Assembly: GCA_905234735.1 (NCBI GenBank) | Contig: CAJOJA010000019.1 | Span: forward strand, 19,890 to 83,889 | DNA from: an uncultured Bacteroidaceae bacterium | Lineage (GTDB): Bacteria > Bacteroidota > Bacteroidia > Bacteroidales > Bacteroidaceae | Length of the DNA: 64,000 bases | Direction: 5' to 3' | Part shown: positions 8,256-15,694 of the stretch, piece by piece | Position numbering within the stretch: position 1 is the stretch's first letter | How the letters are laid out: each line of letters opens with the position of its first letter | Position numbers and translations under genes: made by a program | The notes under the pieces: model-generated | Database searches by the model: none | What the model saw: only the letters and a program-made list of their open reading frames with translations | What the model was told of the DNA's origin: nothing

Positions 8256-9036
8256 ATGAACAATCCATTTTCATTGGAAGGTAAGAATGCCTGGATTACC
8301 GGCGCATCTTACGGCATCGGGTTCAACATCGCCAAGGCATTCGTCGGGGCAGGTATCAAAACCATCATCTTCAACGACATCAACGAGGCAGCCCTGGAGC
8401 GCGGCCTGGCCAACTACAAGGAAGCTGGCATCACGAACGTGAAGGGTTACGTCTGCGACGTGACAGACGAAGTGGCCGTGAAGGCTCTCGTGGAGAAGAT
8501 TCACCAGGAGGTGGGTCAGATTGACATCCTCGTGAACAACGCCGGCATCATCAAGCGCATTCCCATGCACGAGATGAAGCGCTCGGAGTTCCAGCAGGTC
8601 ATCGACGTGGACCTCGTGGCTCCCTTCATCTGCTCGGCTGCCGTAGTGCCCGAGATGATGGAGCGCCGCGAAGGCAAAATCATTAACATCTGCTCCATGA
8701 TGAGTGAACTGGGTCGCGAGACCGTAAGCGCCTACGCTGCTGCCAAGGGCGGACTGAAGATGCTCACCCGCAACATCTGCTCCGAGTACGGCGAATACAA
8801 CATCCAGTGCAACGGCATCGGCCCGGGCTACATCGCTACGCCCCAGACCGCTCCCCTGCGCGAGCGTCAGCCGGACGGCAGCCATCTGTGCCAAGACCCC
8901 CGCAGGCCGCTGGCTCGAACCTGAGGAACTGGGCGGACCCGCAGTCTTCCTGGCCTCTCACGCCTCGGATGCCGTGAACGGTCACGTCCTCTACGTCGAC
9001 GGTGGCATCCTGGCCTACATCGGCAAGCAGCCCTGA
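8256..9036 (+). pseudogene. Gluconate 5-dehydrogenase-like SDR, frameshifted
   Basis: The first frame (8256 to a stop at 8924) encodes a classical SDR: TGASYGIG cofactor loop, NNAG, and the catalytic pair in SAYAAAKGG. It follows the family sequence to PLRERQPDGS, then shifts frame. The missing C-terminus is in the +1 frame from about 8884 (ICAKTPAGRW ... YVDGG ... YIGKQP) and ends at 9036. Relative to homologues about 20 nt appear deleted, covering the RHPFDxF region. Family members reduce 5-ketogluconate or act like KduD on pectin-derived ketosugars. It is either a true pseudogene or an assembly error. The active site and Rossmann fold are upstream of the lesion. Confidence 0.8.
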
Positions 9037-9071
9037 TGCCAAAGGCAATTGAAAATTGATAATTGATAATT

Positions 9072-9105
9072 AAGCTCCGGCTCACGACGAGTCGGAGCTT
9101 TTTTC
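9072..9105 (+). terminator. Rho-independent terminator after the SDR gene
   Basis: AAGCTCCG (9072-9079) pairs perfectly with CGGAGCTT (9093-9100), followed by a run of T residues. Confidence 0.85.
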
Positions 9106-9126
9106 GTTCAGAAATGCTCAAATTTA

Positions 9127-9158
9127 TTTGGCATTTCGCTCACTTATTCGTACCTTTG
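9127..9158 (+). promoter_or_regulatory. Promoter of the metK operon
   Basis: TTTG (9127-9130), 20 nt, TACCTTTG (9151-9158): near-perfect consensus. The transcript would begin about 9164, immediately before the riboswitch. Confidence 0.65.
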
Positions 9159-9172
9159 TACCCCAGAAAACG

Positions 9173-9224
9173 AATGTGGACAGATTTGGGCTGCTTGCAA
9201 CCACAATAAAAAATGCTAAAACGG
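9173..9224 (+). ncRNA. SAM-II-like riboswitch upstream of metK
   Basis: The order and sequence match the SAM-II (metA) aptamer: P1 from TGTGG (9175-9179) and CCACA (9201-9205), the internal AGATTTGGG segment, the conserved CTGCTTGCAACCAC, an A-rich linker (AATAAAAAA) and the pseudoknot strand TGCTAAAAC (9214-9222). In this class the loop of P1 pairs with the downstream strand to form an H-type pseudoknot that binds S-adenosylmethionine. Placement before SAM synthetase fits feedback repression. A covariance-model score was not available. Confidence 0.75.
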
Positions 9225-9237
9225 ACGCGCGGCGTCC
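9223..9237 (+). promoter_or_regulatory. Tight hairpin after the SAM-II-like aptamer
   Basis: GGACGC (9223-9228), a 3-nt loop, then GCGTCC (9232-9237). It overlaps the end of the aptamer and may form part of the expression platform. No T-run follows, so it is not a simple intrinsic terminator. Confidence 0.45.
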
Positions 9238-9299
9238 CCTGCATTCCCTACGTGTTTACCCTCCAGCCCGATTCGCACCGCATAATTAAATTATGAACT

Positions 9300-10556
9300 G
9301 TGAACTATCTATTTACCTCTGAATCTGTGTCGGAAGGACATCCCGACAAGGTGGCTGACCAAATTTCGGATGCTGTGCTGGACAAACTGCTGGCCTTCGA
9401 CCCCGAATCGAAAGTAGCCTGCGAAACGCTGGTTACTACCGGACAGGTGGTGCTGGCGGGTGAAGTTAAATCGAGTGCCTACGTTGACTTGCAACGCATT
9501 GCCCGAGAAGTGATAAACCGCATCGGATACACGAAGAGCGAGTACATGTTCGAGGGCAATTCGTGCGGCGTGCTCTCCGCCATCCACGAACAGAGCGACG
9601 ACATCAACCGAGGCGTGGACCGGCAGGACCGCGAGAACCAGGGTGCGGGCGACCAGGGCATGATGTTCGGCTATGCTACGAACGAGACGGAAAACTACAT
9701 GCCGCTCTCGCTGGACCTGGCCCACCGGTTGCTCAGGGTGCTGGCCGACATCCGTCGCGAAGGCGTGGTGATGACCTACCTGCGCCCCGATGCCAAGAGC
9801 CAGGTGACCATCGAATACACGGATCAGGGCGAGCCCGTGCGCATAGACACCATCGTGGTATCGACCCAGCACGACGAGTTTGCCAGCGACGAGGCCATGC
9901 AGCAACAGATTCGGCAGGATGTCATCAACATCCTCATCCCCCGCGTGAAGCAGACGATACACAACGAGAAGGTGCTGGCCCTGTTCAACAACCAGATTAC
10001 GTACCACGTGAACCCCACGGGCAAGTTCGTCATCGGTGGTCCGCACGGCGACACGGGACTGACAGGACGCAAAATCATCGTCGACACCTACGGCGGCAAG
10101 GGAGCCCACGGCGGCGGTGCCTTCTCGGGCAAGGACCCCTCGAAGGTGGACCGTTCGGCAGCCTACGCCGCCCGCCATATTGCCAAGAACATGGTGGCAG
10201 CCGGTGTGGCCGATGAGATGCTGGTGCAGATATCGTATGCCATCGGTGTGGCAGAACCCGTGAGCATCTTCGTGGACACCTACGGCCGCAGCCACGTGGC
10301 GCTGAGCGACGGTGAGATAGCCCAGAAGATAGCGGAACTCTTCGACCTGCGCCCATACGCCATCGAGCAGCGACTGAAACTGCGCAACCCCATCTACGAG
10401 GAGACAGCTGCCTACGGTCACATGGGCCGCGAACCGCAGGTGGTGAAGAAGACCTACACCTCGCTCTACCACGAAACGAAAACCGTGGAGGTGGAACTCT
10501 TCACCTGGGAGAAGCTGGACTACGTAGACCGCATACGTGAAGCCTTCCACATTTAA
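9300..10556 (+). CDS. metK: S-adenosylmethionine synthetase
   Basis: The protein is 418 aa. It makes SAM from methionine and ATP in the cytoplasm. [11 protein letters not shown] near the N-terminus, the hexapeptide-type [12 protein letters not shown] (about residue 118) and [16 protein letters not shown] are the family signatures. The start appears to be GTG at 9300, since homologues begin [17 protein letters not shown]. An ATG at 9293 opens an overlapping out-of-frame 9-codon ORF (MNCELSIYL) that ends inside metK, which could matter for translation. First gene of the run metK-LOG-DUF4271-hemD-rnpA-yidD, under the SAM-II-like element. Confidence 0.97.
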   Translation: MNYLFTSESVSEGHPDKVADQISDAVLDKLLAFDPESKVACETLVTTGQVVLAGEVKSSAYVDLQRIAREVINRIGYTKSEYMFEGNSCGVLSAIHEQSDDINRGVDRQDRENQGAGDQGMMFGYATNETENYMPLSLDLAHRLLRVLADIRREGVVMTYLRPDAKSQVTIEYTDQGEPVRIDTIVVSTQHDEFASDEAMQQQIRQDVINILIPRVKQTIHNEKVLALFNNQITYHVNPTGKFVIGGPHGDTGLTGRKIIVDTYGGKGAHGGGAFSGKDPSKVDRSAAYAARHIAKNMVAAGVADEMLVQISYAIGVAEPVSIFVDTYGRSHVALSDGEIAQKIAELFDLRPYAIEQRLKLRNPIYEETAAYGHMGREPQVVKKTYTSLYHETKTVEVELFTWEKLDYVDRIREAFHI

Positions 10557-10566
10557 CATATTACAC

Positions 10567-11154
10567 ATGAATCCCATTCATAGCGTAGCCATATACTGTG
10601 CCTCGAGCACTAAGATAAAACCCATATACTACGAGGTGGCCCGCCAGTTAGGCCGTGGACTGGCCCTGCGAGGTGTGACCCAGGTGAACGGAGCTGGCAA
10701 CATAGGACTGATGCAGGCCGCCAGCGATGCTGCCCTCGAAGCCGGTGGGCGCGTCGTGGGCGTCATCCCCTCGTTCATGGTTGAGCAAAACTGGCACCAC
10801 ACGGGCCTCAGCGAAATCATAGAGACCGAGAACATGGAAATCCGCAAACAGACCATCAACAACATGACGGACGCTGCCATCGTGTTGCCCGGCGGATGTG
10901 GCACGCTAGACGAAATGTTCGAGATAATCACCCTGAAGCAGCTGGGCGTGTACCTGAAACCCATCGTCATCCTGAACGTCGACGGCTACTACGACTACCT
11001 GCTCCGGCACCTGGAACGCTCGATGGAGGAAAACTTCATGCGTCCCGCTCATCGCGACATCTGGAAGGTGGCCACCACTGCCGAGGAGGCCATTGAATTA
11101 GTCTTCACCACCCCGCTCATCGACGAAAGCGTACGCCGATTCGCAAAAATCTGA
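10567..11154 (+). CDS. LOG-family protein (cytokinin-type nucleotide phosphoribohydrolase)
   Basis: The protein is 195 aa. The LOG / lysine-decarboxylase-like fold is recognised by NGAGNIGLMQAASDAAL and the catalytic PGGCGTLDE (normally PGGxGTxxE). Family members cleave nucleoside 5'-monophosphates to base and ribose phosphate; despite old annotations they do not decarboxylate lysine. The start at 10567 is 10 nt after metK, so the two are co-transcribed. The biological substrate in Bacteroidetes is not known. Confidence 0.9.
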   Translation: MNPIHSVAIYCASSTKIKPIYYEVARQLGRGLALRGVTQVNGAGNIGLMQAASDAALEAGGRVVGVIPSFMVEQNWHHTGLSEIIETENMEIRKQTINNMTDAAIVLPGGCGTLDEMFEIITLKQLGVYLKPIVILNVDGYYDYLLRHLERSMEENFMRPAHRDIWKVATTAEEAIELVFTTPLIDESVRRFAKI

Positions 11155-11158
11155 CTGT

Positions 11159-12004
11159 ATGCCGCTGCAAGCCGACACCCTGACCACGAGTACGGCAAAC
11201 GACAGTCTGTTCGCGGCCTTCCACACGGAGTTCTGCCCCGAACAGTATGCGGGATTCTTCCGCGACAATGCCTTCCTGCATCCCGAACTGCCCTATCGCA
11301 GCTGGGGGGAGGAGGCCGTCAGGCTGCCCTACACGCTCTGGCGCGACGACTGGGTCGCGGCCACCCTGCTCCTGTGTCTGCTGCTGCTGGTCTATGCCCT
11401 GAACAAGACACGAAAGCAACTGCTGAAGCAAACCAAGAACTTCTTCATCCAACGGTCGCACAACGACCTCCATTCCGCGAAGACCGGCATCGAGAAGAGT
11501 TCCCACCTGATTATGGTTGCCCAGCTGTGCCTGCTGGCAGCCCTCATCACGTTTACCTATGCGGAACATCATTTCGACATTTCCCTCTGCCAACAGCCGC
11601 CCCGCTGGCTGCTCGGATTCTACATTCTCGCCTTCCTGATTTACTATCTGCTGAAGCGAATGATGATAGAATTCATCAACTGGATATTTTTTCCGAAATC
11701 TCAACAAAAAGAATGGAAAGAAAATTATTCTTTCCTCATTTCCGTCGAATCGATTGTGTTTTTTCCGCTCGTCTTGACACTGGTTTATTTCCAAATTTCA
11801 TTCGACAAATTCGTCTGGATTTTCCTTTTTATTCTGTTAATTATTAAATTTCTACTTACTTTTAAGACTTTCAAAATCTTTTTCCCGAAAAGTTATTGCC
11901 TTTTCCATCTTTTTGTGTACCTTTGCGGCTTGGAAATCATGCCATTGCTCACTCTCTGGAAGACGCTGGCACTTCTAACGGAATACTGGATAGTAAAATA
12001 TTAA
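11159..12004 (+). CDS. DUF4271 family integral membrane protein
   Basis: The protein is 281 aa with a non-hydrophobic N-terminal 60 residues, then about seven predicted membrane helices. The length, topology and position just before a HemD-like gene match the Bacteroidetes DUF4271 family, whose function is unknown. It starts 4 nt after the LOG gene. The second half (from about 11690) is markedly more AT-rich than the first, with Phe/Ile/Lys-rich codons. No frameshift is seen across the composition change. Its last 90 bases contain a candidate promoter for the next gene. Confidence 0.8.
   Translation: MPLQADTLTTSTANDSLFAAFHTEFCPEQYAGFFRDNAFLHPELPYRSWGEEAVRLPYTLWRDDWVAATLLLCLLLLVYALNKTRKQLLKQTKNFFIQRSHNDLHSAKTGIEKSSHLIMVAQLCLLAALITFTYAEHHFDISLCQQPPRWLLGFYILAFLIYYLLKRMMIEFINWIFFPKSQQKEWKENYSFLISVESIVFFPLVLTLVYFQISFDKFVWIFLFILLIIKFLLTFKTFKIFFPKSYCLFHLFVYLCGLEIMPLLTLWKTLALLTEYWIVKY
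11895..11925 (+). promoter_or_regulatory. Internal promoter candidate for hemD-rnpA-yidD
   Basis: ATTG (11895-11898), 19 nt, TACCTTTG (11918-11925) inside the 3' end of the DUF4271 gene. It would free the downstream genes from control by the SAM-II-like element. Confidence 0.4.
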
Positions 12005-12014
12005 GACAAAAATC

Positions 12015-12761
12015 ATGATAAAGAAGATACTGGTCTCACAACCAAAACCTTCCTCTGATAAGTCGCCGTATTTTGATATCGAGAAGAAATACGGTGTAGA
12101 AATTGACTTCCGCCCTTTCATAAAGGTGGAGAGTCTCTCATCTCGTGAATTCAGGGCTCAGAAGATAGACATCCTGGAACACACGGCTGTCATCTTCACC
12201 TCGCGCCATGCCATAGACCACTTCTTCGGCCTGTGCAAGGAGATGCGCATCACCATTCCCGAGGAGATGAAATACTTCTGCATCACGGAGACCGTGGCCC
12301 TGTATATCCAGAAATACGTCCAGTACCGTAAGCGCAAGGTTTTCTTCGGCTCGACAGGCAAAATCAACGACCTGGTGCCCACGATGGTGAAGCACAAGAA
12401 CGAGCGCTACTTCATCCCCACGAGCGACGTGCACAGCAACGAAATCGAGACGCTGATGGAGAGCAAGAAACTGCAGTTCACCCAGGGAGTGATGTACCGC
12501 ACCGTCAGCAACGACTTTGGCGAGGACGAACCCTTCGACTACGATATGCTCATCTTCTTCAGCCCCAGTGGCATCAGCGCACTGCTGAAGAACTTCCCCA
12601 AGTTCCAGCAAGGCAAGATTGCCGTCGGAACCTTCGGCGTACACACCGCCAAGGCAGCCAAGGAGGCAGGTCTGTCCGTACAGCTGGAAGCTCCCACACC
12701 CCAGTATGCCAGCATCACTACAGCTCTGGCAGACTACATCAAGGAAGTGAATGAAGGGTGA
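12015..12761 (+). CDS. hemD: Uroporphyrinogen-III synthase-like protein
   Basis: The protein is 248 aa of the HemD fold: two alpha/beta lobes, with the linking segments IFTSRHAIDHFF near residue 60 and LIFFSPSGISALL near 180, which are the conserved parts of this fast-evolving family. The expected reaction is closure and D-ring inversion of hydroxymethylbilane in haem and cobalamin synthesis. In Bacteroidetes this gene regularly sits between a DUF4271 gene and rnpA, as here. Catalytic residues are poorly conserved in the family, so activity is inferred. Confidence 0.75.
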   Translation: MIKKILVSQPKPSSDKSPYFDIEKKYGVEIDFRPFIKVESLSSREFRAQKIDILEHTAVIFTSRHAIDHFFGLCKEMRITIPEEMKYFCITETVALYIQKYVQYRKRKVFFGSTGKINDLVPTMVKHKNERYFIPTSDVHSNEIETLMESKKLQFTQGVMYRTVSNDFGEDEPFDYDMLIFFSPSGISALLKNFPKFQQGKIAVGTFGVHTAKAAKEAGLSVQLEAPTPQYASITTALADYIKEVNEG

Positions 12762-13137
12762 ACTTGGTTTTCGAAAGGCCGAAAGGCTTTGTAGCAAGAA
12801 ACGCATAGAACAACTTTTTGCCGGGGATAGCCGCTCATTGTCGGCCTATCCCCTGCGAGCTGTTTATAGGGAGACCACATCCGAACAGCCCCTGCAACTG
12901 CTCATTTCCGTATCGAAGCGCCGCTTCAAGCACGCCGTCGACCGCAACCGCACCAAACGACTCATCCGCGAGGCCTACCGACTGAACAAACACCTCCTGC
13001 TCGACAACCTGGATGACAAGCATCTCGACATCGCCTTCCTCTGGATCAGCGACCAGCTGAGCACCTTCCCCATCGTAGAGGCAAAGGTGAAGAATCTGCT
13101 ACAACGAATTGGAGAGAATGAGAAATTGAGAGAATGA
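12751..13137 (+). CDS. rnpA: Ribonuclease P protein component
   Basis: The protein is 128 aa. The RNR-like box [21 protein letters not shown] (around residues 57-76) is diagnostic, and the N-terminal [17 protein letters not shown] is also typical. It binds the RNase P RNA and helps process tRNA 5' ends. It overlaps the end of hemD by 11 nt and yidD by 4 nt, implying translational coupling. The C-terminus (ENEKLRE) is encoded by a GAGAATGAGAAATTGAGAGAATGAG simple repeat, so the tail is probably non-essential. Confidence 0.95.
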   Translation: MKGELGFRKAERLCSKKRIEQLFAGDSRSLSAYPLRAVYRETTSEQPLQLLISVSKRRFKHAVDRNRTKRLIREAYRLNKHLLLDNLDDKHLDIAFLWISDQLSTFPIVEAKVKNLLQRIGENEKLRE

Positions 13138-13346
13138 GAAAACTACTGATTGCCCCCATTCGCTTCTACCAGCGCTTCATCTCGCCCATGACGCCCCCAT
13201 CCTGCCGCTTCACCCCCACGTGCAGCCAGTACGCCATTGAAGCCCTTGAGAAGCATGGCCCCATCCGCGGACTCTATCTGGCCATACGCCGCATCCTGCG
13301 CTGTCATCCCTGGGGAGGCAGCGGCTACGACCCTGTGCCGGATTAA
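13134..13346 (+). CDS. yidD: Membrane protein insertion efficiency factor YidD
   Basis: The protein is 70 aa. [32 protein letters not shown] and [14 protein letters not shown] are characteristic, with the conserved cysteines. YidD is a small inner-membrane-associated protein that assists YidC-dependent insertion. The ATGA overlap with rnpA matches the usual rnpA-yidD order. Confidence 0.95.
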   Translation: MRKLLIAPIRFYQRFISPMTPPSCRFTPTCSQYAIEALEKHGPIRGLYLAIRRILRCHPWGGSGYDPVPD

Positions 13347-13357
13347 TAAAGTGAAGA

Positions 13358-13942
13358 GTGAAGACTGAAGAATATATTGATTTTCATACACATCATCCTT
13401 CGTTGAATGGTGAACGCGTCGTTCAGGACGGCACGGACACACGCGGCCGCCACCCCTGGCAGCTCTTGCCCCTTGGCCCTTGGCCCTTGCCCCCTACCCC
13501 TCTCCTCGCCATCGGCGAAAGCGGACTCGACCGCCTCTGCCAGACGCCCTACGACCTGCAGCTACAGGTGTTTCGCGAGGAAGTCCTGCTCAGCGAGCAA
13601 TTGCAACTCCCCCTTTTCCTCCACTGCGTTCACGCCATCGACGACGCCCTGCGAATCCGTCGCGAACTCCGTGCCCGGCAACCCTGGATTTGGCACGGAT
13701 ATCGTGGTGGCGCCCAGATAATTGAACAGTTACTTCCCCACGGCTTCTACTTCAGCTTCGGCTACCGCTTCAATAGCGAAGCCCTGATGGCCTGTCCGCT
13801 CGACCGCCTACTTCTGGAAACTGACGACGACACCCACCACCCTATCGCTGACCTTTATGCCGAAGTAGCCCGTATGCGCAACATTTCCCTCGAAGACCTC
13901 ATCGCGCAGATGCACGAAAACTTCAACACGCTTTTCGGTTAA
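13358..13942 (+). CDS. TatD-family metal-dependent hydrolase
   Basis: The protein is 194 aa, slightly shorter than usual TatD proteins. The metal-binding DFHTHH, AIGESGLDRL, FLHCVHA, WHGYRGG and LLETDDD motifs are all present, so the catalytic site looks complete. TatD proteins are TIM-barrel nucleases acting on DNA ends. The start is GTG at 13358, inside a GTGAAGAGTGAAGACTGAAG simple repeat, and is uncertain. A low-complexity stretch (LLPLGPWPLPPTP) after the RGRHPW motif is encoded by CCCTTGGCCCTTGG repeats and looks like an in-frame insertion. Confidence 0.85.
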   Translation: MKTEEYIDFHTHHPSLNGERVVQDGTDTRGRHPWQLLPLGPWPLPPTPLLAIGESGLDRLCQTPYDLQLQVFREEVLLSEQLQLPLFLHCVHAIDDALRIRRELRARQPWIWHGYRGGAQIIEQLLPHGFYFSFGYRFNSEALMACPLDRLLLETDDDTHHPIADLYAEVARMRNISLEDLIAQMHENFNTLFG

Positions 13943-13987
13943 GTTTTCCACACGCTCGCAGCACATTTATCTCTGCCTCCCGCGACA

Positions 13988-14078
13988 TACTATGTACATC
14001 GGCCGATGTACGGATATTCATCGCCGACGGACGATCATTCATCGTCGGCAAATGTCCGGACACCGACGATGAACGAAG
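13988..14078. repeat. Dispersed repeat of CATCG/CGATG palindromic units (copy 1)
   Basis: About four units of roughly 21 bp, each an imperfect palindrome around CATCGnCGATG (for example GTACATCGGCCGATGTAC). The reverse complement of 51651-51746 aligns with it along most of its length. It sits just downstream of the TatD-like gene. The rest of the 350-bp gap up to the CRISPR array shows no gene. Confidence 0.65.
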
Positions 14079-14293
14079 AATATCTGCCATAGGTAACGGA
14101 AAAGGCCCATATTGGCAAGCAAAATCCCGACTTACCCATTTATCTATCTCCGGCATATATTTCACCAGCATCTTTGTTTCATTGTCTTTAGCCTTACTCC
14201 AATCATACTCTCAGGCTGCTCCTAACCTTACTCCCACCAGCCTTTTGAGATCGGGACGACTTGCCATGCGATTAAATGTATCTTGTGTATCTT

Positions 14294-15232
14294 GTTTCAA
14301 TGCAAGGGGGGCGACCGTAGCTGCCAGCCGTTACGCTATGGAGACGCAGTTTCAATCCACGCCCCCACATGGGGGCGACTAAATTTGATGCGTCGACTTT
14401 CGGGACTCGCGAAGTTTCAATCCACGCCCCCGCATGGGGGCGACCACGTTGTCACCATGGTAACGCGCCCACACTTAAGGTTTCAATCCACGCCCCCGCA
14501 TGGGGGCGACAGGGGTACACCATCGTCTTTCATTGGCGGTGATGTTTCAATCCACGCCCCCGCATGGGGGCGACGGGCATCATGGTGGCCAAGATTATGC
14601 AGGCTGTGAATGTTTCAATCCACGCCCCCGCATGGGGGCGACGCTCTGACGACACACGGGCAATAACCAACAAAGAGATAGTTTCAATCCACGCCCCCGC
14701 ATGGGGGCGACCATAGACAGCCGTATCACCTTTGCCATACTGGAGTTTCAATCCACGCCCCCGCATGGGGGCGACCCTCTTTTGTCAAGATACTCTACCA
14801 TAGCTGTCAGTTTCAATCCACGCCCCCGCATGGGGGCGACGTTCACCTCCGGGTTGTCGCTGTCCTTCTGAGAGTGTTTCAATCCACGCCCCCGCATGGG
14901 GGCGACCCAGAATTAATGGCGGACCACTGAGCAGCGGTGTTTCAATCCACGCCCCCGCATGGGGGCGACTGTAGACGGGGTCGACACCAAGGTTGGCCGA
15001 CATGTTTCAATCCACGCCCCCGCATGGGGGCGACTTAGGTTTCATTACGAGGCTGTCTTTGTTGAGTGTGTTTCAATCCACGCCCCCGCATGGGGGCGAC
15101 CCCGTGCCTTCGTCCAAGCCACCGAGGACATCTACGTTTCAATCCACGCCCCCGCATGGGGGCGACACCGCTCTTCCACCTCGACAGCATCGCCTACCTA
15201 CGTTTCAATCCACGCCCCCGCATGGGGGCGAC
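14294..15232 (-). CRISPR. Type I-C CRISPR array, 15 repeats, 14 spacers
   Basis: Fourteen 31-bp repeats start at 14349, 14414, 14480, 14544, 14612, 14681, 14745, 14810, 14876, 14939, 15004, 15070, 15136 and 15202. A shortened, degenerate one lies at 14294-14315. In crRNA orientation (minus strand) the repeat starts GTCGCCCCCATGCGGGGGCG and ends TGGATTGAAAC, the I-C type with a strong GC stem. Spacers are 32-38 bp and all different. The repeat at 14349 has one substitution (CCCCCACAT). cas2 and the leader lie at the high-coordinate end and degenerate repeats at the low end, so transcription and growth are on the minus strand. Confidence 0.98.
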
Positions 15233-15398
15233 CGTCAAGTTGTATATTATTGATATACAAGTTTGTTTATAGTACTTCCCGCGAAACCCTTTATGATGAA
15301 GAGGGCCTCGCGTGGAAAAAGAGTCATGTCACATGTAACTCTTTGATATATAGGTAGCGCGAATAATCGCGCATTATTGCAACACTTATGTTTCGCGT
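15233..15398 (-). promoter_or_regulatory. CRISPR leader between cas2 and the array
   Basis: This 166-bp AT-rich region holds three inverted repeats: TTGTATAT-5nt-ATATACAA (15240-15260), only 7 bp from the newest repeat; AAAGAGTCATGT facing ACATG-TA-ACTCTTT (15318-15344); and GCGCGA-ATAA-TCGCGC (15357-15372), nearest cas2. The first is placed like a leader-anchoring or integration-factor site. The last could end the cas transcript or bind a protein. No clear -7 box was found. Confidence 0.65.
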
Positions 15399-15689
15399 TC
15401 ATATAATTAGAGTGTCCGTAGGGTCGTATGAGGTCTCTATCCCAATTTTTTCAACGCGTCGTTTCCAGTTACTTCCGAGGAAATAAAAGCGGATGCTGTC
15501 CGTTGTATCGTCGATGATAGAGGCCAATGTTGCTTTCAATCCCACCAACTGTGCTTCTGTAATTAGGCACTCAAAGACTGAGTTCTGTACACGTTGACCG
15601 TAGTTGACACACTCCTTGGCAACCTTTCGTAGGCGTTTCTCTCCTTCCTTAGTAGTAGTATCTACGTCGTATGTAATAAGTACTAACAT
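15399..15689 (-). CDS. cas2: CRISPR endoribonuclease/adaptation protein Cas2
   Basis: The protein is 96 aa. It begins MLVLITYDVDT, the ferredoxin-like beta-1 strand with the conserved Asp, and continues RLRKVAKECVNYGQRVQNSVFEC, typical of I-C Cas2. With Cas1 it forms the spacer-integration complex. Last gene of the operon, 5 nt after cas1 and directly before the leader. Confidence 0.97.
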   Translation of the reverse strand: MLVLITYDVDTTTKEGEKRLRKVAKECVNYGQRVQNSVFECLITEAQLVGLKATLASIIDDTTDSIRFYFLGSNWKRRVEKIGIETSYDPTDTLII

Positions 15690-15694
15690 AATGT

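Noticed and set aside
9072..9105. Considered as part of the metK riboswitch
   Set aside because: A perfect stem followed by T residues upstream of the metK promoter; it is the terminator of the SDR gene.
9309..10577. A 422-codon frame opposite metK
   Set aside because: Antisense shadow of metK with no start context, promoter or domain.
13347..14293. Looked for an IS element or transposase near the CRISPR locus to explain its acquisition
   Set aside because: No transposase frame or terminal inverted repeats seen; only short non-coding repeats are present.
14316..15201. Looked for spacers matching other parts of the window (self-targeting)
   Set aside because: No match noticed by eye; a proper search against the full genome and phages was not possible.
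14283..15357. Open frames across the CRISPR array encoding repeated SIHAPAWGR or RPHAGAWIET peptides
   Set aside because: They are translations of the CRISPR repeat in several frames; repeats and spacers explain the sequence fully.
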